33,688 nt of DNA from Leptolyngbya sp. Heron Island J (GTDB lineage: Bacteria > Cyanobacteriota > Cyanobacteriia > Phormidesmidales > Phormidesmidaceae), in assembly GCF_000482245.1 (NCBI RefSeq), contig NZ_AWNH01000110.1, positions 1-33,688 on the forward strand. The letters are read 5' to 3'. The translations under genes were made by a program, and so were the position numbers. The notes below the pieces were generated by a model, which saw only the letters and a program-made list of their open reading frames with translations, had not been told where the DNA came from and made no database searches. Numbering within the stretch: the stretch's first letter is position 1; every line of letters begins with the position of its first letter. This document shows positions 24,192 to 32,488 of this stretch, piece by piece.

Positions 24192-25304
24192 CTAGTCCTG
24201 ATGAGCGACGGGGGCTGGCTCTTGACGTTCTGTTTTCAACTGCAAAATGCACTTAGCTAAACGTCCAAGACTATTTTCCTGGGTTGTGTAATCCATCAGT
24301 TTGGATACGGCTTCTGATGTTTCCACGTCGGTTTTAGGGTTAAGAATATGACTCAAAGCTGTTGCCATGGTTTCTAGCTGGTTATTGCTTTGTCTCAGGG
24401 TTATCTGGGTCTCGCGATTCTGGTACCGTACCCACAGCAGCCCCCCGACCAGCAGCAATAGAAACCAGCCGTAGGTAAAAAAGCGAATCACACGGGTGGA
24501 GGCCAGGGCTAAACGATAGCTAGATTCAAAGGTACTTGCAATGGGAGCCGTGGAGGTATCCAGAGGTTTTAACAATTCCGTAGTGGCTTCTTCGATGAGG
24601 GGTTTGGCATTAAAAATAATATTGGAATGGGACTGTACCAGCTGGAGGGGTAGCTCGGTCTCTGAAATTTCCAAGGTGTTCTGCAGCTGATTGAGATTTC
24701 TCAATAGACTTTGCAGCTGATTAGATAAGGCCTCATCGGTGGTAGTGGTAAACAACAGCAGGTTGCGAATCAGCTGATTAAGTGTGTTATTTAGCGCCGC
24801 TAACTTTTCAGAATCGATGGTTTCTGTCGGCTCAAGCGTGCTCAGCTTAGTATCAATTTGATCGCTCAAAAAGGGAAGATAGCGGAGAGAGTTTTTTAGC
24901 AGGGCGTTGCGGGCCTTAAATACCTCACTCAGATTTTCCTTTTGCTCTAAAGAAGCCTGACGACTTTCGAGAAAATTACGAATTTCTCGCTGATCGCCAA
25001 CGTTAACAAAACTAGGAATGTTGGTTAGCGAATTTAGTACGTCCTCCTGCTCCACCAGGTTATTAACAATAGGATCGTAGTAGGCAAATAGCTCATAGCG
25101 AGCCCGTAGCACCTCCTGAGAGAAGTTAGCCTCTAGCTCACTAAGGCGGGCAACCTGATTACGATATTGCTGATACTGCTGGAAAGGCACCGGCAAGCTT
25201 TTATAGATGAGTGTCCCGGAAATGAGAAAGAGAAGTGTGGCAATTAAAATCCAGGCCCCTCGAATTTTATATCCCGAATTTCTAGAGAAACGAGACCCAA
25301 ACAT
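24192..25304 (-). CDS. Two-TM helical-bundle sensor-like protein, probably DAHL type (370 aa)
   Basis: Membrane helices at about 17-37 and 274-293 flank some 235 residues of almost purely helical sequence rich in Leu, Gln, Asn and Glu, which would lie in the periplasm. After TM2 come WVRYQNRETQITLRQSNNQL and a short helical tail with no kinase, HAMP, GGDEF or cyclase domain. The layout matches the double all-helical ligand-binding (DAHL) regions of sensor kinases, with the output domain missing. It may signal through a partner or bind the neighbouring PstS-like lipoprotein. Its AGGAG overlaps the TAG of the upstream peroxidase gene (14-nt gap), and the PstS-like gene follows 7 nt after its stop, so the three are almost certainly one transcript. 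Confidence 0.7.
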   Translation of the reverse strand: MFGSRFSRNSGYKIRGAWILIATLLFLISGTLIYKSLPVPFQQYQQYRNQVARLSELEANFSQEVLRARYELFAYYDPIVNNLVEQEDVLNSLTNIPSFVNVGDQREIRNFLESRQASLEQKENLSEVFKARNALLKNSLRYLPFLSDQIDTKLSTLEPTETIDSEKLAALNNTLNQLIRNLLLFTTTTDEALSNQLQSLLRNLNQLQNTLEISETELPLQLVQSHSNIIFNAKPLIEEATTELLKPLDTSTAPIASTFESSYRLALASTRVIRFFTYGWFLLLLVGGLLWVRYQNRETQITLRQSNNQLETMATALSHILNPKTDVETSEAVSKLMDYTTQENSLGRLAKCILQLKTERQEPAPVAHQD

Positions 25305-25318
25305 AAACGACGCTACTC

Positions 25319-26413
25319 CTATATTTCGCCCGTCAGGGACTGTAAAAACTGCATAATCAGATCCACATCCTCCTGGGGAATGTTCACACCCAATTGATAC
25401 TGACCCATGAGTTTAATGGCCTCATCTAAGGTTTTAGGATTGCCATCATGGAAATAGGGGGACGTGAGGGTAATATTTCGCAGTGTGGGCACCTTAAACA
25501 CATGTTTGTCCAGTTCATTGTTGGTGACGTTGTAGCGCCCTAGATCTTTTTCAGTAATCGGCGTACCCCGATCTGCAAAATAATCACCAAAAATCCCCAG
25601 GGTCTGAAACATATTGCCCCCTACCAGCATGCCCTGGTGACAGCTGACACAGCCATAGGACTTGAAGCGATCGTATCCGGCCTTTGCCTCATCCGAAATC
25701 GCATCCTTTTGTCCTCGCAGGTATTGGTCAAAAGGGGCATTGGGGGTATACAAGGAGCGCTGAAAAACCGCCAGGGCATCTCGAATATTTTCCGGTGTGA
25801 TGCCATCATTATAAGATTCCGCAAATCCTTCGCGATACTCTGATTCTTCACCAACTTTGCGAACCACATCCTGCCAGCTCATGCCCCCCATTTCTCCGAC
25901 TGAGGTAATCGGTCCTTTGGCCTGTTCTTCCAGACTCTCAGCACTGCCATCCCAATTGAATCGGTGCATAAATCCAGCATTAAACACCGTCGGCGAATTA
26001 ATCCCGGTATTACCGCCCGCCATGCCAATCGAAAGCGCTTTACGATCGGTTCCCCCCTTATCCAGGGCGTGGCATGTAGCACAGGAGACCGTATTATCGG
26101 CTGACAATCGAGGATCGTGAAATAGTAAGTCTCCCAGCTGCACTTTGCCTTGATCCAGCTCTATACTTAGCGGAATTGGCTGAATTGGCTCCGTTGATAT
26201 AATTGTTTCAGCGGCTACAGCTGACCCTGGTGCTTCTGTTACCGGACGTTGCCAAAATTGAGTCAGGCCCAGAGCTGCCAGTACTGCCAAACAAAACAAA
26301 ATTGCCAGCGCAACTATCTTCTTAAACCGACTTAATCTTACCCGAGATATGAGTCGAGAAACCATAGAAAAAACGCTCAACCAATAATTGAATAATCTGT
26401 TTACAACATCCAA
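25319..26413 (-). CDS. Di-haem cytochrome c peroxidase (CcpA/MauG family, 364 aa)
   Basis: Two haem c sites are visible: CATCH (Cys111, Cys114, His115) and CVSCH (Cys255, Cys258, His259). They are set in the expected context: LGDLLFHDPRLSADNTVSC, ALSIGMAGGNTGINSPTVFN, FNWDGSAESLEEQAKGPI, VFKVPTLRNITLTSPYFHDG, and MGQYQLGVNIPQEDVDLI. One membrane helix (about 32-52) anchors it with the enzyme in the periplasm. The family reduces hydrogen peroxide with electrons from small c-type cytochromes or similar carriers, or in the MauG branch oxidises protein side chains. The gene lies 37 nt after the cyclase-like frame and 14 nt before the DAHL-like gene. A later in-frame start (residue 17) is possible, and neither has a strong ribosome binding site. 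Confidence 0.9.
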   Translation of the reverse strand: MDVVNRLFNYWLSVFSMVSRLISRVRLSRFKKIVALAILFCLAVLAALGLTQFWQRPVTEAPGSAVAAETIISTEPIQPIPLSIELDQGKVQLGDLLFHDPRLSADNTVSCATCHALDKGGTDRKALSIGMAGGNTGINSPTVFNAGFMHRFNWDGSAESLEEQAKGPITSVGEMGGMSWQDVVRKVGEESEYREGFAESYNDGITPENIRDALAVFQRSLYTPNAPFDQYLRGQKDAISDEAKAGYDRFKSYGCVSCHQGMLVGGNMFQTLGIFGDYFADRGTPITEKDLGRYNVTNNELDKHVFKVPTLRNITLTSPYFHDGNPKTLDEAIKLMGQYQLGVNIPQEDVDLIMQFLQSLTGEI

Positions 26414-26450
26414 AAATCTGTATGTCTAACAACCTACCCTTTTGTCGGGC

Positions 26451-28562
26451 TCACACGGTTACCCCCACTGGCGCCTCTTCGGCAACTAAATGCCATGTAG
26501 CCAGTGTTTCCATACCTTCAACTGTGATTGAGCCGTGGGTCGATAGATTGTGACGGTCCTTGAGACGCTCATAGATTGGCTGAGTGACCACAATCTGATT
26601 GGGCTCTGCCTGTTCAGGAAGCTGGATTGCGACTCTAATAGCATCTCCCCACAGCTTATAGGTAAAGGGCTTAGTGCCGACCACTCCAGCTACAAACGAG
26701 CCAGAATGAACTCCTATCTTTAGGCTCAAATTTACCTGGTATTGACTATTGACAGATTGTAGTATCCTCAGCATTTCCTGAGCAACGTTCACGCCCCTTT
26801 GCTTATGGTCGAAGTACACATCTGATAGCCCACACACAGCTAAATAAGTTTCATCCGCCATATTTTGAGGTTCCAACCCAAATTGCTGTGATACTCTGTC
26901 AAATTCACTCATTAGGGCACTGAATGCCGTAGTGATTTTCTCAGATGAGGAATACTGAGCCAGCCCTAACACGGTTGCTGTCAAAATAGTCGCCTGCTGT
27001 ACCGTATTCGCAATGGGGTTTTCTCCTTTCTTAAATCGCGTAACAACGGGCTCAGGCAAAATGTTCTTTAGCAGCGTTTCATTTTCCAGTTCTTTGTTCT
27101 CTAGCAGCTGATTTTGATGGCTAAACCTTTGAGCCAGCTTCTGAAACAATCTTCCCAGCTGAGCAAATTCATCCGTACCATTTGCCGATACATCAATCGC
27201 TGATTCGCCCTCCTGAAGCTGTTCACTCGCTTTGATTAATCGTCGAACCGGACGGGCAAATGCCTGGCCTATCAACCCTGATAAGAAAGCTACAATCAAG
27301 GTAATAATAACCGCCATGGTACCCATATAAATTTGCATTGTCGTGATTGGTTCTAAGGCTTCGGCCTCGTCCATTTCCGCTAAAACAGCCCAGCGCAGTC
27401 CCTCGAGCCTGAGGGGTGCATAGGCGCTCAATACGGGCTTGCCCTTGTAGTCCTGGATAATTTTTGTATCTGTTTCGCCTGCCATAGCGGCTTGGGTAGC
27501 CTCAGTATCTACAGGCTGCAGCAAAACTGATGTGTTGAGGTTATACACCAGATCGACCGTCTGGGAGGACAAACCAATATCTCTCAGCGTTTCTCGATAG
27601 GCATCAGCATCGTCAATCAGCTCCCGAGATTGCGATCGCATCAGCGCATCTTCTCCCACCACATAGACCTGGCCAGTCTCTCCCAACCCTTCAGCTTCCC
27701 ATTCCTGATTACCGATCAGAATGGCATTTAGCCGCTCCGGCGGCATCTGTAATGCCAAAATCCCAACAATATGTGGCCCGTTAAAAATAGGCGTAGCCAA
27801 AAATGCCATCGGAGCCGCCATATTGGGCACATAGGGTTTGAAATCTACTATTTGGACAAAACCGCGACCGGGATTGTTGCGAACAGCAGCTACGATGTCA
27901 GCTAGGCCACTGAGTCGATAGGGACCACGATCTAAGCTGGTGGCAAAGTCGGGATGTTTGTAGGCAGAATAGACAATTTCACCACTGTTAAAATCGATCA
28001 GATAAAAATTACTGTAGCCATACTGGTCAATTAGCTTTTTAAAGGTTGGATGATAGGCAGCATGGTGCTGAGCATAGATGCTCTCATCTGTAGGGCTTGT
28101 ATTACCTTCCTCACTATCAACGCTGTTGACAAGATAGTGATATTGCAGATACTGACTGGCCTGACTGAGGGGACGATAGTTAGCAACAATTTGCGGACCT
28201 TCTACATTTTCGGCCAAGTTGGGTAGGAAGTTACTAGCCTAGTAAGTCTCAATCGTCTCTATCCACTCATTGGAAATCGTTTCATTTTGTAAGCTACGAT
28301 AGGCACCGTTAAACTCCACCATAGCCGATATCACGGTACGGTCCTCACTCAGAAGATCTAGCCAATCTTGGAAGCCTTTGATATAGGATTCAATCTGGGT
28401 GCCCTTCGACGCTCTTACGCTAGTAAGCTGGTCAAATACCTGACGTTGGAATGCCTGACGAAATCGTAGCCAGCTCAGAGTTCCTCCAATGAGCAGCGAG
28501 CCGAGACTAGCCCCTACAATCAAAGCCATTAGTTTAGATTTAATACGCAGCCTGTTCAACAT
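26451..28562 (-). pseudogene. Cache-HAMP-cyclase-like protein, interrupted by an in-frame amber codon
   Basis: One 704-codon frame broken by a TAG at 28239-28241. The upstream piece (107 residues) has TM1 (about 12-32) and ends WIETIETY. After the TAG the frame continues ASNFLPNLAENVEGPQIVAN to the natural stop. Relatives read ETYYANEFLPNLA here, so a tyrosine codon has become TAG. The rest has a large Cache-like sensor, TM2, a HAMP linker, a coiled coil and a class III cyclase-homology domain. That domain is degenerate. The first metal aspartate (FADIVGF in active enzymes) is replaced in ILTATVLGLAQ. The second survives in MADETYLAV. The transition-state Asn and Arg (WGDAVNxAxR) are lost in WGDAIRVAIQL. 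Even if read through it is unlikely to make cAMP or cGMP. A downstream TTG at 28217 could restart a truncated protein. The gap to the MscS-like gene is 63 nt. Confidence 0.85.
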
Positions 28563-28625
28563 CGCTGTGCTTCCCTTTGACGTCCGAATATTTCTGGCTC
28601 TATCTCTTTTTGTGAACTCAATTCG

Positions 28626-30107
28626 TTAGCAGACTGGCATTTGATGACCGTTAGACAGAGCAGTCGTAACTGCTACTTTAGCTACTTGAATTGATTTCTT
28701 ACGTTCCTCAATAAATTGAAGAATTTCAGCTGCAAATTTTGAATTGGTTCGAATCAGCTCAACAATATCTTCCGCAGGAACTACAACTAGTTCCACATCT
28801 CCTTCGGCAACGGTAGCAATCGGGCTGACTTCTCCTGGATAGATGGCCATTTCGCCAAATACATCGCCAATGCCAAACCGATTTGTTGTTTGTACATTGC
28901 CTGAACTGTCGGTAAGTTGTGCCATTACCCGACCACTGTAGACAGCATATAACCCACTATCAGACTTACCTTCTTGAGTAATGAGATCGCCTGTGCCGTA
29001 AATATGAAACTGTGCGCTGCCAGCCAGTTGTTCAAGCTGGGTATCGCTGATGCTGAATAGGTAGGATAGCGATCGCAGATAGTCAAACATTTCCTGCTGA
29101 CGATCCACGGGTGCTTGAGGAATCTTGCTAGGAAAACCATCATCAGCGCGGAACTGATATTGCTGCACCATGGGATAGGGAATGGTAAATCCCTCCCGCT
29201 GCACCATGTAGTAAAACTTGGACAAAAGTGTTGCCTTAGCCACCCAGGCACCTAATCCTGGAACTGCCAAAAACCAAAGATCGTAAGTAATGCTACAGTC
29301 TCCATAGGCACTCACCGCTGGAAAAGCGCTACCTGGCTCGACTTCTTTAACGCCCTCTGGTAGCTGGCTGAGAGCGAGTAACACTTGGTTAGGCGGATCG
29401 TCATAGGACAAACCTACCTGAATATAGTCCCAGGCGGCACCCTTGCCAAGATTACTAATACTGGCTCCTGACAAAGTCGCGTTGGGCACACTCCGCTTAG
29501 CAAATCCGTTATCAACCGTCACCGACCACCAGCTTTGATCGATCACTCTCGCTCCAGAACCATCAAAGCTAATCCAGTCACCCACTTCAAACGGCTTGGC
29601 AACCAGCAGCAACAGACCGGATACTAAATTACTCAGGGTATTTTGCAGCGCTAGCGCAAAGACCAATGAGCCCACACCGACTGCAGTGGTCAAGCTGCTG
29701 ATATCGACATCCCAGATACCCGTAATCAGATAATAGCCAATCCCGAGTACAACAATGGCTCTGGCTGCCTGAAAGAAGAGATTGGGGATCTGGACCTGGA
29801 ATTGTCTCTCAGGCTTCTGGTTTGTGAGGGTGGCATTAATCAAAAACACACCCGCCACGATGATCGCGATCCAGGTAATTGTTTCAACTAATCGACTGGG
29901 GCCTGCAGTGCTGGCAACTTGAAGTAACTGCCGCATCACCAGCAACAAGGCTAGGGGAGGCAGCACGTAGCGAAGAATCTTACGCAATGCCGAGGCTAAC
30001 TCAGGCTGCTGTTGCTCCAGACGCTCTGCAATCTCATTTAGGGCTACTCCTAGGAGTGGAAAACCAATGCCTAGAAGTAGCAGCCAGCTTATAAAGTCTT
30101 TGGTCAT
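28626..30107 (-). CDS. MscS-type channel with a cyclic-nucleotide-binding domain (493 aa)
   Basis: An N-terminal set of about four membrane helices ends in the MscS pore/beta region: DISSLTTAVGVGSLVFALAL, QNTLSNLVSGLLLLVAKPFE, VGDWISFDGSGARV, and VPNATLSGASISNLGKG. Residues from about 365 form a Crp-like cyclic-nucleotide-binding fold (YGTGDLITQEGKSDSGLYAV, FGIGDVFGEMAIYPGEV, ELVVVPAEDI). This is the bCNG arrangement, in which a ligand gates a small-conductance channel. In canonical domains the phosphate loop carries Arg (GExxxRxAT), whereas here it reads GEVSPIATV, so cyclic-nucleotide binding may be weak or altered. The ATG at 30107 was preferred over an upstream TTG. It is the first gene of the minus-strand run and lies directly upstream of the cyclase-like gene. 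Confidence 0.87.
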   Translation of the reverse strand: MTKDFISWLLLLGIGFPLLGVALNEIAERLEQQQPELASALRKILRYVLPPLALLLVMRQLLQVASTAGPSRLVETITWIAIIVAGVFLINATLTNQKPERQFQVQIPNLFFQAARAIVVLGIGYYLITGIWDVDISSLTTAVGVGSLVFALALQNTLSNLVSGLLLLVAKPFEVGDWISFDGSGARVIDQSWWSVTVDNGFAKRSVPNATLSGASISNLGKGAAWDYIQVGLSYDDPPNQVLLALSQLPEGVKEVEPGSAFPAVSAYGDCSITYDLWFLAVPGLGAWVAKATLLSKFYYMVQREGFTIPYPMVQQYQFRADDGFPSKIPQAPVDRQQEMFDYLRSLSYLFSISDTQLEQLAGSAQFHIYGTGDLITQEGKSDSGLYAVYSGRVMAQLTDSSGNVQTTNRFGIGDVFGEMAIYPGEVSPIATVAEGDVELVVVPAEDIVELIRTNSKFAAEILQFIEERKKSIQVAKVAVTTALSNGHQMPVC

Positions 30108-30673
30108 AGTTGAGCGATAATCGCTACTGAAACTTATTAAAATACTAATCGGTAGCAATCATATTTTATTAATTGAAAGATTTAACAGCATTTATATGTT
30201 TTTTACAGATGTAGCTTTCCTAAGAAAAAATTGTCTTTTAGTATGCGCTGAGCGACTTTGATACTATCCAAAATAGATAGGTCTCTAAAAAATAGGACAA
30301 CAGAAGCATACTTATATCACCTAACTCACTTTTTTGATGCCTACTTTATTCAGTATCAGTTTTAACAAAATAATCAACTGACACTCAAGAAAAGCTTTGT
30401 TCTAAGTACCTGTTTTCTCAAGCAACTCTTTGTAACAAGCTGCTTTGAATGCTGTGGAAAAATACTCAAAGTCTAACTAACCAATGAGTTGCGAGTTTAA
30501 ATCTCATAGATGAGCTGCATAGAATTGGTTAAAACAATCTGCCAATGCAGTCGTGTATATACGCTTATTTGGCTAAAAATATGACAACACCTTACTTTTT
30601 CTTGTCAAAAACCAGCTTTAATTCTTGTAGGCAGTTTCTTGTTTAGGCGACTGTGAAAACTTTTTAGATTTCT
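30108..30673. other. 566-bp divergent intergenic region
   Basis: AT-rich DNA between the minus-strand channel-peroxidase run and the plus-strand dehydrogenase operon. It should hold both promoters. I could not assign convincing -35/-10 pairs, operators or small genes. Confidence 0.5.
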
Positions 30674-31846
30674 ATGAAGTATGTAACTATCTTAGGTGCT
30701 GGCCAAATTGGTTCCGTAATTGCCAGCCTTCTACATCAAAGCGATAGCTATACCGTTCAACTAGGTGACATAGATGCTCAATCTCTAAACCGCTTATCCA
30801 TTTCCAATCTTGTTAACACCTTTGTTATCGATGTAACTGACGAAGTTGAAATTGTAAAAAGGTTAGAGGGACAAGACTGTGTTGTTTCCGCCTGTCCGTA
30901 CTGGTTGAATTCGGGTATTGCGCGAGCAGCTGCTAAAGCTGGAGTTAGCTACTTTGACTTAACTGAAGACATTACTACGACTAATGCCGTGCGTTCTATT
31001 GCTAAAACAGCTCCCGATGGATTACTTTTTGCGCCGCAATGTGGTTTGGCACCGGGCTTCATAGGTATCTTGGCGCATCATCTGTGTAGTTACTTTGAGC
31101 AACTTGATGAAGTGAAGTTGAGAGTGGGTGCATTACCCCAGTACCCATCTAACGCGCTAATGTATAACCTTACCTGGTCCACCAGAGGGTTAATTAACGA
31201 GTACTGTAATTCATGTGATGCTATCCAAAATGGCCAAAGGGTACAGGGAGTTCCCTTAGAGGAGTTGGAGAATTTCTCGCTAAACGGGATCAGCTATGAA
31301 ACATTTAATACTTCAGGTGGTCTAGGCACCCTTTGCGAAACTCTTGCAGAAAAGGTTCGGACTCTAAACTACAAGACCATACGCTATCCAGGGCACTGTG
31401 ACCTTATAAAATTTCTACTCAATGATCTACGTCTAAACAAACGACATGATCTGTTACAGGAAATTTTTGAACACGCTATTCCGATAACTCAACAAGATGT
31501 GGTTATTAGTTTTTGTACTATAACTGGCTGGCGAGACGGTCGTTTAGAACAAGTTAGCGATGCTCGGAAAATATATCCACTCACTTTACACGGAGAACCT
31601 GTGAGCGCTATTCAAATTTCAACAGCAGCTTCGCTTTGTGCGGTCTTAGACATGTATCTTAGCGGAAAAATTAGCCAAACAGGATTTCTAAAACAAGAGC
31701 AAGTTGATCTCAAACATTTTCTCTGTAATCGTTTTGGCCGTTACTATGCTGAAGCTAGTGAAGATATCTCTAACAGTCCTAAAGTTCAGAGCAATTATAA
31801 GACAAGTGATATCGACATAAACAAAAAAGTGGCAACTGTTGCATAG
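30674..31846 (+). CDS. Saccharopine dehydrogenase family protein (390 aa)
   Basis: The N-terminus is a Rossmann NAD(P) fold, MKYVTILGAGQIGSVIASLL (GAGQIG at 8-13), with LGDIDAQSLNRL as the cofactor-selecting strand. DCVVSACPYWLNSGIARAA, YFDLTED and FAPQCGLAPGFIGILAHHL are marks of saccharopine reductase-like, lysine 6-dehydrogenase-like and carboxynorspermidine dehydrogenase-like enzymes. The C-terminal half has the substrate domain (TSGGLGTLCETLAEKVRTLN, KTIRYPGHCDLIKFLL), usual for the family. The substrate cannot be read from sequence, though amino acids joined by reductive condensation, or lysine, are likely. A methyltransferase gene begins 18 nt after the stop, so the pair probably modifies a common amino-acid-derived molecule. 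Codon use is AT-richer than upstream and there are no HIP1 sites. No good ribosome binding site was found. Confidence 0.85.
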   Translation: MKYVTILGAGQIGSVIASLLHQSDSYTVQLGDIDAQSLNRLSISNLVNTFVIDVTDEVEIVKRLEGQDCVVSACPYWLNSGIARAAAKAGVSYFDLTEDITTTNAVRSIAKTAPDGLLFAPQCGLAPGFIGILAHHLCSYFEQLDEVKLRVGALPQYPSNALMYNLTWSTRGLINEYCNSCDAIQNGQRVQGVPLEELENFSLNGISYETFNTSGGLGTLCETLAEKVRTLNYKTIRYPGHCDLIKFLLNDLRLNKRHDLLQEIFEHAIPITQQDVVISFCTITGWRDGRLEQVSDARKIYPLTLHGEPVSAIQISTAASLCAVLDMYLSGKISQTGFLKQEQVDLKHFLCNRFGRYYAEASEDISNSPKVQSNYKTSDIDINKKVATVA

Positions 31847-31863
31847 AAAAGGGTCGATCTAAA

Positions 31864-32466
31864 ATGTCTACATCCCCTTCAAGTAATTGGCTGCAGTGGA
31901 TTTGTTCAAGCGTAGATTCTAATGATTTACGCGAGAAATATGATCAATGGGCAACTACCTATGAGGTTGATGTCGCTGATGTCTGGAAAGCTGTTCCATC
32001 AAGTGCGGCATCAATGCTCGCGAAATATGTGAGCAACAAACAAGCCAGCGTTCTGGATGTTGGGGTCGGTACAGGGTTTGTTGGTATGGCATTAGCTACG
32101 TTGGGATTTGAAAATCTTATTGGTCTTGATATTTCACCTGGAATGTTGGCACAAGCCGCTAAGAAACAGATCTATCATTCTCTACTGTGCTGTTCGATTG
32201 GAGATGAAACGTTTGCAACTTTAAAGAAAGCTACAGGTGTTGTTGCTACCGGGGTATTTGCAGAAACCCATGCTGGACCTGCTGAATTAGACGCGCTTCA
32301 GACAAAAATCAAGCCTGGCGGTGTACTAGTTTTGACTACCCGTCAGAGCTTTTTACCCAAGCTGCAGAGAGTGCTTGATCAGCCTGGGTGGGTTCTTCTA
32401 GAGCAAAAAACAATGCCGATTTATGATGATCCAATGCATCTCCTGGCATATCAAATTTCCTGCTGA
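31864..32466 (+). CDS. Class I SAM-dependent methyltransferase (200 aa)
   Basis: It shows the Rossmann-type methyltransferase motifs: motif I VLDVGVGTGFVG (63-74), motif II FENLIGLDISPGMLAQA, then GVVATGVFAETHAGP in the motif IV position and IKPGGVLVLTTR as motif V/VI. The opening DLREKYDQWATTYEVDV resembles the Williams-Beuren/METTL27-like group of small-molecule methyltransferases. The length (200 residues) is complete for this kind. AAAAGGG precedes the ATG by 11 nt. It lies 18 nt after the dehydrogenase gene and is probably co-transcribed with it. The substrate is unknown. The downstream IS630 element starts 22 nt after its stop and may have cut off further genes of the operon. Confidence 0.85.
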   Translation: MSTSPSSNWLQWICSSVDSNDLREKYDQWATTYEVDVADVWKAVPSSAASMLAKYVSNKQASVLDVGVGTGFVGMALATLGFENLIGLDISPGMLAQAAKKQIYHSLLCCSIGDETFATLKKATGVVATGVFAETHAGPAELDALQTKIKPGGVLVLTTRQSFLPKLQRVLDQPGWVLLEQKTMPIYDDPMHLLAYQISC

Positions 32467-32488
32467 TAATGAGAGATCTTATTGCTGG

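Noticed and set aside
11658-28562. Recoding of TAG as an amino acid in this genome, suggested by two genes continuing in frame past TAG.
   Set aside because: Many intact genes here (Uma2, the second WD40 protein, ferritin-like, GH30, DAHL-like, peroxidase, dehydrogenase) end naturally at TAG. Two separate nonsense mutations or sequence errors are simpler.
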